64,000 nucleotides of DNA from Salinicola rhizosphaerae (GTDB lineage Bacteria; Pseudomonadota; Gammaproteobacteria; Pseudomonadales; Halomonadaceae). Below the pieces are notes generated by a model, which saw only the letters and a list, made by a program, of their open reading frames with translations, did not search any database and was not told the origin of the DNA. A program made the translations under genes and the position numbers. Position 1 is the first letter of the stretch. Each line of letters starts with the position of its first letter. This document shows positions 26,333 to 35,654 of the stretch, piece by piece. The stretch spans positions 143,842-207,841 of the forward strand of contig NZ_BMZI01000001.1 in assembly GCF_014652715.1 (NCBI RefSeq), read 5' to 3'.

Positions 26333-28954
26333 ATGGGCAAGTCTCTGGTTATCGTCGAGTCGCCGGCCAAGGCCAAGACCATCAACAAGTATCTCGGCAA
26401 CGATTTCGTGGTGAAGTCGAGTGTCGGGCATATTCGTGATCTGCCGACCAGCGGCTCGTCGAAGCAGGCCAGCGATCCCAAGGAGCGAGCGCGTCAGGCG
26501 GCAGCGACGCGCAAGATGTCGCCGGACGAAAAGGCCGAGTACAAGAAGCACAAGCAGTGGGATCAGCTCGTGCGTCGCATGGGCATCGACCCCGAGCACG
26601 GTTGGCGTGCCAACTACGAAGTGCTGCCCGGCAAGGAGAAGGTGGTCGACGAGCTCAAGAAGCTCGCCGACAAGAGCGACACCATCTATCTCGCGACCGA
26701 TCTGGACCGCGAGGGGGAAGCGATCGCCTGGCATTTGAAAGAGACGATCGGTGGCGACGACTCGCGCTACAAACGCGTGGTGTTCAACGAAATCACCAAG
26801 AATGCGATCCAGGAAGCGTTCAAGCAGCCGGGTACGCTCAATATTTCCCGTGTCGAGGCGCAGCAGAGCCGGCGCTTTCTCGATCGCGTGGTCGGTTTCA
26901 TGGTCTCGCCGCTGCTCTGGAGCAAGGTGGCGCGCGGTCTTTCCGCCGGGCGCGTGCAGTCCGTGGCGGTCAGGCTGATCGTTGATCGGGAACGTGAAAT
27001 TCGCGCCTTCAATCCGGAGGAGTTCTGGGACGTCCACGCCGATACGGTCACCGCCGACGGCGAGCCGATTCGCTTCGAGATCGTGCGCCAGAACGGCGAA
27101 ACCTTCCGGCCGACTTCCGAGCAGGAGACGATGACGCGCATCGCGCCGCTGGATCGCAAGTCGTTCAGCGTGACCGATCGCGAGACCAAGCCGACCCGTT
27201 CCAAGCCCAATGCGCCGTTCATTACCTCGACGTTGCAGCAGGCCGCCAGCGGCCGGCTCGGATTCTCGGTCAAGAAGACCATGACGCTGGCTCAGCGCCT
27301 CTATGAAGGTGGGTACATCACCTACATGCGTACCGATTCGACGAATCTGTCTCAGGACGCGGTGGCCGCCGTGCGGGATTATATCGGCGACGAATTCGGC
27401 AAGCGCTACCTGCCCGAGGAGCCCAACCGCTATTCGAGCAAGCAGAATGCGCAGGAGGCCCACGAGGCGATCCGTCCGTCTAACGTCACGCAGCGTGCCG
27501 ACGATCTGCCGGTGGAGCGAGATGCGCAACGGCTCTACGAGTTGATCTGGCGGCAGTTCGTGGCGTGTCAGATGGTGCCGGCGGAGTATCTCGCGACCAC
27601 GCTGACCATCGAGACCGACGGCTTCGAGCTCAAGGCGCGCGGCCGCGTATTGAAGTTCGACGGCTATACTCGCGTGATGAAGCCGATGGCCAAGAAAGAC
27701 GAACAGGCGCAGCTCCCGGACATCGAGACGGGCGCCACTCTCGAACTCGACAAGCTCGATCCGCAGCAGCACTTCACCAAGCCGCCGGCACGCTATACCG
27801 AGGCAAGCCTTGTCAAGGAGCTGGAGAAGCGCGGCATCGGACGGCCTTCGACCTACGCCGCGATCATCTCGACCATTCAGGACCGAGGCTACGTCAAGCT
27901 CGATAATCGTCGCTTCTACGCCGAGAAGCTCGGCGAGATCGTCACCGACCGCCTGGTCGAGTCGTTCAATGACCTGCTCGACTATGGCTTCACCGCGCGA
28001 ATGGAAGATCGCCTCGACGGGGTCGCCGACGGTCACGAGAACTGGCAGAAGTTGCTCGACGCCTTCTACGCCGACTTCAAGACTAAGCTCGATCACGCCG
28101 AGGGCGACGAGGGCATGCGGCCCAACGAGCCGGTCGAGACCGATATTGCCTGTCCGACCTGCGGCCGACCGATGCAGATTCGAATTGCCTCGACCGGCGT
28201 GTTTCTCGGCTGCTCCGGCTACAACCTGCCGCCCAAGGAGCGCTGCAAGACCACGATCGATCTGATTCCCGGCGAAGAGGCGGTGCCGGCGGATGCCGAT
28301 GAGGCGGCGGAGACCGATGCGCTGCGCGCCAAGCGCCGGAATCCCAACACCGGCACCGCGATGGATAGCTATCTCATCGACGAGACGCGCAAGCTCTATC
28401 TCAGCAACGACGATGATGGCTACTACGAGATCGAGCAGGGTCGCTTCCGCATCAAGGGCTACGACGGTCCCGTGATCGAATGCGACAAGTGCGGCTCGGA
28501 GATGCAGCTGAAGAGCGGGCGCTTCGGCAAGTACTTTGCCTGCACCAACGAGGCGTGCGGCAATACGCGCAAGCTGCTCAAGAGCGGGGAGGTCGCGCCG
28601 CCCAAGATCGATCCGATTCCGATGCCGGAGCTCAAGTGTCAGAAAGTGGATGACACCTATGTGCTGCGCGACGGCGCGAGCGGACTGTTCCTGGCTGCGA
28701 GCCAGTTTCCCAAGAATCGCGAGACACGCCCGCCGTTGGTCAAGGAGCTCAAATCGCACGCGGAGGAGCTGCCCGAGAAATATCACTTTCTGCTCGAGGC
28801 GCCAAGCGAAGACCCGGACGGCCGGCCCGCGCAGATCCGCTTCTCGCGCAAGACGAAGAGTCAGTACGTCATGACCGACGACGACGGCAAGGCAACCGGC
28901 TGGAAGGCAACCTTCGAGGGCGGCCGCTGGCAGGTAGAGGATAAACGCAAGTGA
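26333..28954 (+). CDS. topA: DNA topoisomerase I
   Basis: TopA relaxes negative supercoils through a transient 5'-phosphotyrosine. The 873-residue protein starts [16 protein letters not shown] (Toprim domain, with Glu9-equivalent), has the acidic [13 protein letters not shown] motif, and the active-site tyrosine in [14 protein letters not shown]. The C-terminal part carries two visible four-cysteine zinc motifs, CPTCG...C...C near residue 607 and CDKCG...C...C near residue 717. The ATG at 26333 follows GCAGGAGC; the 26 residues upstream in frame are not conserved. Its last base pairs overlap the next gene in GTGA. Confidence 0.97.
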   Translation: MGKSLVIVESPAKAKTINKYLGNDFVVKSSVGHIRDLPTSGSSKQASDPKERARQAAATRKMSPDEKAEYKKHKQWDQLVRRMGIDPEHGWRANYEVLPGKEKVVDELKKLADKSDTIYLATDLDREGEAIAWHLKETIGGDDSRYKRVVFNEITKNAIQEAFKQPGTLNISRVEAQQSRRFLDRVVGFMVSPLLWSKVARGLSAGRVQSVAVRLIVDREREIRAFNPEEFWDVHADTVTADGEPIRFEIVRQNGETFRPTSEQETMTRIAPLDRKSFSVTDRETKPTRSKPNAPFITSTLQQAASGRLGFSVKKTMTLAQRLYEGGYITYMRTDSTNLSQDAVAAVRDYIGDEFGKRYLPEEPNRYSSKQNAQEAHEAIRPSNVTQRADDLPVERDAQRLYELIWRQFVACQMVPAEYLATTLTIETDGFELKARGRVLKFDGYTRVMKPMAKKDEQAQLPDIETGATLELDKLDPQQHFTKPPARYTEASLVKELEKRGIGRPSTYAAIISTIQDRGYVKLDNRRFYAEKLGEIVTDRLVESFNDLLDYGFTARMEDRLDGVADGHENWQKLLDAFYADFKTKLDHAEGDEGMRPNEPVETDIACPTCGRPMQIRIASTGVFLGCSGYNLPPKERCKTTIDLIPGEEAVPADADEAAETDALRAKRRNPNTGTAMDSYLIDETRKLYLSNDDDGYYEIEQGRFRIKGYDGPVIECDKCGSEMQLKSGRFGKYFACTNEACGNTRKLLKSGEVAPPKIDPIPMPELKCQKVDDTYVLRDGASGLFLAASQFPKNRETRPPLVKELKSHAEELPEKYHFLLEAPSEDPDGRPAQIRFSRKTKSQYVMTDDDGKATGWKATFEGGRWQVEDKRK

Positions 28955-29406
28955 ACCCTGCTGCACGAACCAATCAGCTGCTCTATCAGGTGGAGCTGCT
29001 GCTGGAGCAGACTGTCGGGAACGACGAGCACGCGGTGGCTCGTCGCATGGCGCTGGAGGAAGCCGCGCTCGGTCAATTGGAGCTGGCGCTCGATGCGCTG
29101 GCGCGTGAAGTGACCGGACATACCGATCTTTCCCACCGGGGCTTTCGTGACTGGCTCTCGACCGACGTCAACGTGGCGGAGCTCGAGCGCCTGCGCGGTC
29201 TGGCGAGTGCGCCCGAGAGTTGGCTGGCTGTCTTGCTCACGCGTCTCGAGGCGCTGCATGGCGACGACGGTGCGGCGCGTCGCGAAGCGCGCCGTGATCT
29301 CATCGCGAGTGCATCGGCGCCGCCTCTCGGCGAGCAGCTTGGCTGGTTCCATCGCGAGTTCAAGGCGTTGCTGCCGAGCCTGCGCGAGGGCAGCCTGGAG
29401 TGGTGA
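28951..29406 (+). CDS. DUF6586-like helical protein coupled to topA
   Basis: The 151-residue, cysteine-free, mostly helical acidic protein starts at a GTG overlapping the topA stop (GTGA at 28951-28954), so it is translationally coupled. Pseudomonads have a similar small gene directly after topA (PA3010 in P. aeruginosa, from memory), annotated DUF6586. Function is unknown. The conserved position suggests a link to topoisomerase expression or DNA handling, but there is no motif to support a mechanism. A strong terminator follows. Confidence 0.72.
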   Translation: MNPAARTNQLLYQVELLLEQTVGNDEHAVARRMALEEAALGQLELALDALAREVTGHTDLSHRGFRDWLSTDVNVAELERLRGLASAPESWLAVLLTRLEALHGDDGAARREARRDLIASASAPPLGEQLGWFHREFKALLPSLREGSLEW

Positions 29407-29446
29407 CCGGCTTCGGTCGATCGTGTTAGCCTGAGAACAGCCATAC

Positions 29447-29481
29447 AACGACCGGGGCGTGCGCGCCTTGGTCGTTTTTTA
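29447..29481 (+). terminator. Rho-independent terminator of the topA operon
   Basis: AACGACC(gg)GGCG at 29447-29459 pairs with CGCC(tt)GGTCGTT at 29464-29476, followed by six T from 29475. It lies 40 bp after the DUF6586-like stop. Confidence 0.85.
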
Positions 29482-29612
29482 TTGCGACTGTCGTTATCCA
29501 CGCCTCTTGCCTGGGCGACTTTTCACGTTGCTCAAGCGCGCTCTCACGGCGTCATTCATTTTTACATACGCCGTCTTCTCGCCCGGCGGGTCGACGGCAA
29601 GCGAGGTCAAAC

Positions 29613-29855
29613 GTGTCAGATACCGCGATTCTGGAAATCGTCGAACTTGCCGATGGAGAGGTGGTGCTGCGCCCGGCCGAGGCGAGCAGCGAGCCACTGG
29701 TATCGATCCGCTTCTCGGAAGAAGCGGTCGAGCTGCTGCGACGCAGCCGCTTCGACGTGGCTCGCGAGATGCTCGATCACGCCATCACGCGTTCGCACCT
29801 GTGGGAAGGTGACGATGATGACGGCGCCCTCGATGAGGTCACCACGGTCCACTGA
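29613..29855 (+). CDS. Small acidic protein of unknown function
   Basis: The 80-residue protein begins MSDTAILEIVELADGEVVLR and is strongly acidic, with a DDDD stretch near its C-terminus. It has a GTG start with GCGAGG upstream. Pseudomonads carry a small hypothetical gene at this place after topA (PA3009, from memory), and the pattern FSEEAVELLRRSRFDVAREM is compatible with that family. No catalytic residues are evident. It follows a terminator, so it has its own promoter, probably in the AT-richer stretch at 29500-29590. Confidence 0.62.
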   Translation: MSDTAILEIVELADGEVVLRPAEASSEPLVSIRFSEEAVELLRRSRFDVAREMLDHAITRSHLWEGDDDDGALDEVTTVH

Positions 29856-30016
29856 CGTGGCTTGCTCGACGTTCGGTCATCCTGGTGACCACACACGAGT
29901 TGTCCCTCGGCCTGCGCCTCGAAGAGCGTCGGCAGCTCGCTACTCTTTCCACAGCCCAACTCGTTCCACCGCCCAACAACAATACCCGATGCCACGGAAA
30001 CCGGGAGAGGAGTCTC

Positions 30017-30796
30017 ATGGCGCACCAACTGGAAAACGCACAACGGTCGACCCAGATCGATCTCGACAGCGATGCCATTGTCGAGGCGCGCCGTGATCTG
30101 GCCGCTTGTTTTCGCATGGCAGCGAGCCTTGGCATGGGGGAGGGGATCTGTAACCACTTTTCTGCTGTCGTGCCCGGTCGCGACGACCTGTTCCTGGTTA
30201 ATCCTTACGGACTTTCATTCGATGAGGTGACGGCCTCTTCGTTGCTGATCTGTGATTTCGAGGGCCACGTGGTCGCAGGGGACGGTATGCCCGAGGCGAC
30301 GGCATTCTTCATTCACGCGCGTCTGCATCTGGGCAAGCCGAGCGCCAGAGTCGCCTTCCATACGCACATGCCCAATGCCACGGCGTTGACCATGACAGCC
30401 GGGGAGCCATTGCTTTGGGCGGGCCAGACCGCATTGAAGTTCTACGACCGCACGGCGGTGGACGAAACGTACAACGGACTGGCGCTGGATGCTGACGAAG
30501 GCGATCGCATTGCACAAGCAATGGGGGAGGCGGATATCCTGTTCATGCGACATCATGGCGTCATGGTGACCGCCCCGACGATCGCCGAGGCGTGGGACGA
30601 TCTCTACTATCTCGAGCGCGCTGCGGAGGTGCAGTTGAAGGCAATGAGCTCTGGGCGCGAGGTAATTCCCGTCACTCGAGCACTGGCGGAGCGGACAGCG
30701 GCACAGATCCGCGCCGAGGATGCCGAAAGTGCGCGGCTGCATCTCGCGAGCGTTCGCCGCAGGCTAGCGAAAACCGGCTCCGATTTCGCGAGCTGA
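30017..30796 (+). CDS. Class II aldolase/adducin-family protein
   Basis: The 259-residue protein has the fold of class II sugar-phosphate aldolases (fuculose-1-phosphate aldolase, AraD epimerase) and adducin. The zinc site is represented by HTHMPNAT and the later MRHHGVMV, and the start of the fold by SLGMGEGICNHFS. It might cleave or decarboxylate a small hydroxy-acid or sugar phosphate; closely related proteins are usually annotated only at family level. The ATG at 30017 follows GAGAGGAG; the frame back to 29885 has no similarity. It stands alone and is not obviously linked to the ara cluster. Confidence 0.83.
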   Translation: MAHQLENAQRSTQIDLDSDAIVEARRDLAACFRMAASLGMGEGICNHFSAVVPGRDDLFLVNPYGLSFDEVTASSLLICDFEGHVVAGDGMPEATAFFIHARLHLGKPSARVAFHTHMPNATALTMTAGEPLLWAGQTALKFYDRTAVDETYNGLALDADEGDRIAQAMGEADILFMRHHGVMVTAPTIAEAWDDLYYLERAAEVQLKAMSSGREVIPVTRALAERTAAQIRAEDAESARLHLASVRRRLAKTGSDFAS

Positions 30797-30878
30797 GTCG
30801 GTTTCCATGGCGGCGCTGGTCGTCCCCATTGCGCTACACGCTTACCGCATCCACCTGATCTACCTCGATGGTTTCGGC

Positions 30879-31040
30879 TTACTGCGTCAGGCCCGCGACC
30901 AGCGCAGCGATGATGGCGATGGCGAGTGTCGTCAGAGCGGTGATCAGCAGTCCGCGTCGTCGAGTGGCGCTGAAAGTGAAGAACGTCGCGAACGCGATGG
31001 TCATGGAGAGTACCGAAACTACCCAAGCAAAATTGGCCAT
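30879..31040 (-). CDS. Small two-helix membrane protein
   Basis: A 53-residue frame (MANFAWVVSVLSMTIAFATF at its start) has two hydrophobic helices, about residues 4-23 and 31-51, joined by a basic turn ATRRRG, which would place the turn inside. AGGAG lies about a dozen bases ahead of the ATG. It sits in the gap between the aldolase and CDF genes on the opposite strand. No family recognised. The hydrophobic composition and fitting ribosome site argue for a real gene, but a chance frame is possible. Confidence 0.5.
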   Translation of the reverse strand: MANFAWVVSVLSMTIAFATFFTFSATRRRGLLITALTTLAIAIIAALVAGLTQ

Positions 31041-31198
31041 CGGCGGTGGGGCTCCTGTTTCGAAAAAGACGCTGGCGAACGCAAGGCCCGGTCCGTAACC
31101 GTAGTGTGACGGACCATGAACAGGCTCTCGCATCGTCGGCAAGATGACCGAATGGGTCGGCGGCATTATACAGGTCATGGCGCGAGCTGCAGCGCCGC

Positions 31199-31247
31199 TG
31201 ACGTTCGATGCAGTGCGATTGACGCTCGATTCAGGGCTGCTGACGCT
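31199..31247 (+). repeat. 21-bp spaced direct repeat TGACGYT, three copies, upstream of the CDF gene
   Basis: TGACGTTCGAT at 31199, TGACGCTCGAT at 31220 and TGACGCTTAAC at 31241 lie exactly 21 bp apart, two DNA turns, so they face the same side of the helix. The last copy ends about 22 bp before the CDF start. This is a plausible operator for a metal-responsive or other regulator. The period is also seven codons in the CDF frame. Confidence 0.65.
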
Positions 31248-31272
31248 TAACGTGGTAAAAGGAGGCGCGAGC

Positions 31273-32220
31273 ATGCGCGATACCTCGCGGGCTGAACATG
31301 CCTGGCCCGCAACCGAGAGCGGTGCCCTTAGGCTATCCACGGCTGTCGCTGGCGTGATCGGCGCGGTAGCGCTGACGGTTTCCGTGCTGAGCGGATCTCA
31401 GGCAATTCTGCTGGACGGGCTGTTCAACGCCATCTACGCCGTCGTGGGGATTTTCACGCTACGTGTCGGGCGCATGGTCGTGGCACCTGACGATGACACT
31501 TATCCCTTCGGTTATGCCTATTTCGAGTCCCTGGTGAACGCGGTCAAAGGGCTTCTGATGCTCGGCGTGTCGGTGCTGGCGCTCTACAACGCCGGGGTGA
31601 CGCTGGCGAGCGGTGGCAGTGCGATTTCGGCAGGGCTATCCATTGTCTACGCATTCGCGGCGACCCTCGGCTGTGCTGCGACCGCGCTCGTGCTGCGGCG
31701 GGTGCGCGATCGGTTGGCGAGCCCGCTGGTCGACGCGGATATCGAAAATTGGCAGGTCAACGCGCTGATCTCGGCATCGGTGCTGCTGGCGTTCTGTCTC
31801 ATCCCCGTCGCCCGCTGGGTCGGTTGGGACCCGGTCGTGCCTTATGTCGACTCTCTGCTCGTGATCGTGGTCGTGCTGCTATGTCTGGGCGTACCGGTGC
31901 GCATGGCGCGGCGCGCGCTGCGAGAGCTGCTCAATCGGGCGCCAGCGGCCGCGCTGGCCGATCCGGTTCGTGCCAGCATCGAGGCGACTCTCGCGCCGCT
32001 TTCGCCGGTGGCGGTGCACGTGCGCATGGTGCGGCCGGGCAGGCTGCTCTACGTCACGGTACACGTGGTGATCGAGCAGGGCGCGTCGCTCGATATCGCC
32101 GCTGCCGATCGCTTTCGTGAACGGCTCGATACCGGCGTGAGGTCGCTGATCTCCCCGGTCGTCGTCGATGCCGTGTTCACGGCGGAAAGCCGTTGGGCGG
32201 CGCCCACCGCCGGTCTCTGA
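31273..32220 (+). CDS. Cation diffusion facilitator (CDF) transporter
   Basis: The 315-residue inner-membrane protein has six hydrophobic helices and a C-terminal cytoplasmic domain. Helix 2 carries LLDGLFNAIYAVVGI, followed by YPFGYAYFESLVNAVKG. Helix 5 carries LVDADIENWQVNALI. The usual HxxxD pairs are replaced by Asp/Asn patterns, seen in a subgroup related to YdfM-like transporters. Zinc or another divalent ion, exchanged for protons, is the likely substrate. The ATG at 31273 follows GGAGG; the frame to 31144 runs through the repeat array. Confidence 0.85.
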   Translation: MRDTSRAEHAWPATESGALRLSTAVAGVIGAVALTVSVLSGSQAILLDGLFNAIYAVVGIFTLRVGRMVVAPDDDTYPFGYAYFESLVNAVKGLLMLGVSVLALYNAGVTLASGGSAISAGLSIVYAFAATLGCAATALVLRRVRDRLASPLVDADIENWQVNALISASVLLAFCLIPVARWVGWDPVVPYVDSLLVIVVVLLCLGVPVRMARRALRELLNRAPAAALADPVRASIEATLAPLSPVAVHVRMVRPGRLLYVTVHVVIEQGASLDIAAADRFRERLDTGVRSLISPVVVDAVFTAESRWAAPTAGL

Positions 32221-32252
32221 TCTTGCCGGCGGGGGCACGGTTGCGGATGCCG

Positions 32253-33908
32253 TCAGTGCAGTTTGGTCAGCCGTAGCTCGGCCACGTGAGCCGGCGGCAG
32301 GAAGGAGTCGGCGCGGGCCTCTTCCCAGTAGTTCTGAAATACCGTGTGCTGACTGTTGCCGCCAAGCAATTCCTCGGGCTTGAGAAAGGTGAAGAGCTTG
32401 TCGTAGGACTGGATCTCGTCGCTCGAGACCCGCCGGATGATGTGCTCAGGACCCAGTTCGCTCGGGTGCTGCAGCCCGGCAGCGGCGAGCATCTCGGCCA
32501 GCCCCTTGAGCGTGTTGCGGTGGAAGTTGTAGACACGCTCGCTCTTGTCGCTGACGTCCAGGTGCCGACTGCGCTTCGGGTCCTGGGTTGCGACGCCGCT
32601 CGGGCACTTGTCGGAATGACAGGATAGGGCCTGGATGCAGCCGAGCGAGAACATGAAACCGCGAGCGGCATTGCACCAGTCGGCACCGAGCGCCAGCGTC
32701 CGTGCGATGTTGAACCCGGAGGTGACCTTGCCCGCGGCCCCGATGCGAATCTCCTGGCGGAGCCCGACACCCAGCAGCGTGTTATGAACCAGCATCAACG
32801 CTTCCGTCAACGGCACGCCCAGGCGGTTGATGAACTCCAGCGGCGCCGCGCCGGTACCGCCTTCGCCCCCATCGACGACAATGAAGTCGGGTCGCTGCCC
32901 GGTTTCCCGCATCGCCTTGACCATCGCGAACCACTCCCACGGGTGACCGATCGCCAGTTTGAAGCCAACCGGCTTGCCGCCAGACAGCTCACGCAGCCGG
33001 CCGATGAAGCTCATCAGCTCCAGTGGCGTGGAAAACGCGCTGTGCGCGGCTGGGGAGACGACATCCTCACCCATCGCGACTTCTCGCGCCTCGGCGATCT
33101 CCGGCGTCACCTTGGCCGCCGGGAGAATCCCGCCGTGGCCGGGCTTGGCGCCTTGCGAGAGCTTGATCTCGATCATCTTGACCTGCTCGTCGCGCGCATT
33201 GGCGGCGAAGCGTTCTTCGTTGAAGGTGCCGTCGTCATTACGGCAACCGAAGTAACCGGAACCGATCTCCCAGACGAGATCGCCGCCATGAATCCGGTGA
33301 TAGCGCGAGATCGAGCCCTCGCCGGTGTCGTGATAGAAGCCGCCTTTACGCGCGCCGGCGTTGAGCGATTCGATCGCGTTGGCGGAAAGCGATCCGAAGC
33401 TCATCGCCGAGATGTTGAAGACGCTGGCGGAGTAGGGCTGGCTGCAGAGGCTGCCACCGACGGTGATGCGGAAGTCGTGGCTGTCGATATCGGTCGGGCG
33501 CAGCGAGTGATTGACCCACTCGTGGCCGGGCGCGTACATGTCCAGTAACGAGCCGAACGGCTTCTTGTCGCTCTCGTTCTTGGCTCGCTGATAGACAACG
33601 GCGCGCTGCTCGCGAGAGAAGGGGCGTTCGTCCAGATCGGACTGAATGAAGTACTGACGGATTTCCGGGCCGATCGATTCGAGAATATATCGGAAGTGGG
33701 CGAGAATCGGGTAGTTACGGCTGATCGTCCGGCGTCTCTGACGGATGTCGTGCAGGCCGAGCAGAAAGAGGCCGCCGAATATCACGACACCCAAACGCCA
33801 GGCGGCGTCGAAGGCGAGCCCGATGACGGAGACGACAAGAAGAAAGGCAACGCTGAAAAAGGTGATATTGCGCGAGGGCAGGCGAGAAAGGCCCTTGGTA
33901 TCGATCAT
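32253..33908 (-). CDS. Membrane-anchored FMN/[3Fe-4S] glutamate-synthase-like protein
   Basis: The 551-residue protein matches the GltS_FMN (glutamate synthase central/C-terminal) barrel without the amidotransferase domain. It has VVDGGEGGTGAAPLEF, a typical phosphate/FMN loop, IRIGAAGKVTSGF, and the [3Fe-4S] spacing C-x5-C-x4-C in GCIQALSCHSDKC. One or two hydrophobic helices lie near residues 13-50, so it is probably tethered to the inner membrane. Without the glutaminase part it is unlikely to be a complete glutamate synthase. The N-terminal residues 1-50 are not shared with GltB. Upstream is the alanine symporter gene on the same strand. Confidence 0.87.
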   Translation of the reverse strand: MIDTKGLSRLPSRNITFFSVAFLLVVSVIGLAFDAAWRLGVVIFGGLFLLGLHDIRQRRRTISRNYPILAHFRYILESIGPEIRQYFIQSDLDERPFSREQRAVVYQRAKNESDKKPFGSLLDMYAPGHEWVNHSLRPTDIDSHDFRITVGGSLCSQPYSASVFNISAMSFGSLSANAIESLNAGARKGGFYHDTGEGSISRYHRIHGGDLVWEIGSGYFGCRNDDGTFNEERFAANARDEQVKMIEIKLSQGAKPGHGGILPAAKVTPEIAEAREVAMGEDVVSPAAHSAFSTPLELMSFIGRLRELSGGKPVGFKLAIGHPWEWFAMVKAMRETGQRPDFIVVDGGEGGTGAAPLEFINRLGVPLTEALMLVHNTLLGVGLRQEIRIGAAGKVTSGFNIARTLALGADWCNAARGFMFSLGCIQALSCHSDKCPSGVATQDPKRSRHLDVSDKSERVYNFHRNTLKGLAEMLAAAGLQHPSELGPEHIIRRVSSDEIQSYDKLFTFLKPEELLGGNSQHTVFQNYWEEARADSFLPPAHVAELRLTKLH

Positions 33909-33930
33909 GCGGATATCGGCTCCTGGCTGG

Positions 33931-33961
33931 GACGGTCGCGGTGGAAGCCACCGCGGCCGTC
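33931..33961 (-). terminator. Strong hairpin between the symporter and glutamate-synthase-like genes
   Basis: GACGGTCGCGGTGG at 33931-33944 pairs with CCACCGCGGCCGTC at 33948-33961 (one G-U type pair) around a 3-nt loop. There is no T-run. It lies after the AGCS stop on the transcript and about 22 bp before the next start, so it may reduce read-through or set relative expression. Confidence 0.5.
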
Positions 33962-34025
33962 CAGCATAGACCAGCGTGCGAGGATGACAAACTGTCGCAC
34001 CTCCGCTAGCCGATCCGCGCGGGTC

Positions 34026-35543
34026 TTACTTGAAGCGCGGGAACTCGCCGGCTTTGAGACGCCGCATGTAGCTCTTGTAATCCGCCTTCACCTCGCTGGC
34101 AAACCAGTAGAGGCCGATGATGTTCGGGATCGAGCAGGCGAACAGCATCGCATCCGAGAAATCGACCACCGCGCCGAGGCTCATGGTCGCGCCCAGCACC
34201 GTGAAGATGATGAAGATGATCTGCATGATCAGGCTCACCCGGGGCGTCCGCCCGAACAGATAATTGCCGGCGAGAACGATGTAGTAGGAGTAGGCGAGGA
34301 TCGTCGAGAAGGCGAACAGCACGACCGCGATCGCCAGGACCAGCGGAAACCACGGTAGCGCCGAACCGAAGGCCTGGGACGTGAGCTGCACGCCGCTGAT
34401 ATCGCCAGCGCCGTCATAAACACCCGAGACCACGATGACTAGCGCCGTCATCGTGCAGATCACCACGGTATCGATGAACGGTTCGTGGAGGGCGACGATG
34501 CCTTCGGTGATCGGTTCGTCGGTCTTGACCGCGGAGTGCGCAATGGCAGCCGTACCGATACCGGCTTCGTTGGAGAACGTGGCGCGACGAATGCCCTGGA
34601 TCAGGGCGCCGACGAAGCCGCCGGCGACCCCTTCGGGAGAGAACGCGCCGCCGATGATCTCGGAGACGGCATGGGGGATGCGATCATAATGGATGATCAG
34701 CACGACGAAACCCGCCAGCAGATAGATGATCGCCATGCCCGGCACCAGCTTGTCGGTCACACTGGCGATGCGCTTCACCCCGCCGATCGTCACGATTGCC
34801 ACCAGCGCCGCGACGATGATCCCGAATAGCCATGCCTTGTCGGCGAAGAAGCTGGCATCCTGACCCGTCACTGCCAGCACCTGCTGGTAGGCCTGGTTGA
34901 CCTGGAACATGTTGCCGCCGCCGATGGCCGCGCCGATGATCATGAGCGCAAAGAAGGCGGCGAGAAACTTGCCGAATCCCGGCATGCCCCGGCGTGCGAA
35001 ATTGCGGCTGAGATAGCGCATGGCGCCGCCAGAGACCGAACCGTCTTCGTTCTCGATCCGGTATTTGACCCCGAGCGTGCACTCGACGAACTTGCTGCTC
35101 ATGCCGAGCAGCCCCATGACGATCATCCACACCGTCGCGCCTGGCCCGCCGAGCGAGATGGCGACCGCCACACCGGCGATATTGCCAAGCCCGACGGTGC
35201 CCGACAGCGCCGTTGCCAGGGCCTGGAAGTGAGAGATCTCACCGGCCGATTTCGGGTCGGTGTAGGTGCCTCTCAGCAATTGAAAGGCGTGGCCGAACGA
35301 ACGCAGGTTGATGAAGCCGAAATAGACGGTGAAGAAGGCCGCCGCGACGCCCAGCCACACCACGATCAAGGGGAGGTCGACGCCGGCAACCGGCACCGAA
35401 AAGAAGATGATGGCGGCCACAGTGTTCGCCACCGGCCCGATAATGGCATTGATGGCCGCATCGATGCCGCTCTCGGCTTCCTGGGCATGGGCCATGGGGA
35501 CCCAGCCGAAGGCCAGGAAAAGAGCGAATACCATTCGCAGCAT
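34026..35543 (-). CDS. Sodium:alanine symporter (AGCS family)
   Basis: The 505-residue protein has a signal-like N-terminus (LFLAFGWVPMAHAQ), seen in many AGCS members, then about eleven hydrophobic helices. The family pattern GTVGLGNIAGVAVAISLGGPG, and a later SNEAGIGTAAIAHSAV, match AgcS/DagA alanine or glycine:Na+ symporters. It imports a small neutral amino acid driven by the sodium gradient, which fits a sodium-based energetics together with nqr. A normal GGAG ribosome site precedes the ATG. Gap to the stress protein gene upstream is 111 bp. Confidence 0.93.
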   Translation of the reverse strand: MLRMVFALFLAFGWVPMAHAQEAESGIDAAINAIIGPVANTVAAIIFFSVPVAGVDLPLIVVWLGVAAAFFTVYFGFINLRSFGHAFQLLRGTYTDPKSAGEISHFQALATALSGTVGLGNIAGVAVAISLGGPGATVWMIVMGLLGMSSKFVECTLGVKYRIENEDGSVSGGAMRYLSRNFARRGMPGFGKFLAAFFALMIIGAAIGGGNMFQVNQAYQQVLAVTGQDASFFADKAWLFGIIVAALVAIVTIGGVKRIASVTDKLVPGMAIIYLLAGFVVLIIHYDRIPHAVSEIIGGAFSPEGVAGGFVGALIQGIRRATFSNEAGIGTAAIAHSAVKTDEPITEGIVALHEPFIDTVVICTMTALVIVVSGVYDGAGDISGVQLTSQAFGSALPWFPLVLAIAVVLFAFSTILAYSYYIVLAGNYLFGRTPRVSLIMQIIFIIFTVLGATMSLGAVVDFSDAMLFACSIPNIIGLYWFASEVKADYKSYMRRLKAGEFPRFK

Positions 35544-35654
35544 GGGAAGACTCCTGCTCGTTGAGTTGTGATTGTCGAGCGGCGTGCGTCGAAGCGTGGC
35601 CTGGCCTCTTCTGCGGAGGCGCCGGCAATTGGGTGTCGTCGCAGGCGAGCCCGT

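Noticed and set aside
26258-28966. 902-codon open frame antisense to topA on the minus strand
   Set aside because: It mirrors topA along its full length, as expected in GC-rich DNA with strong third-position bias. The translation has no recognisable domain, while the plus strand has clear topoisomerase motifs.
30017-30796. Class II aldolase as the missing aldolase of the arabinose cluster
   Set aside because: 2-keto-3-deoxyarabinonate is usually handled by a DHDPS-family enzyme, and this gene is 8-10 kb from the cluster with a separate transcription unit.
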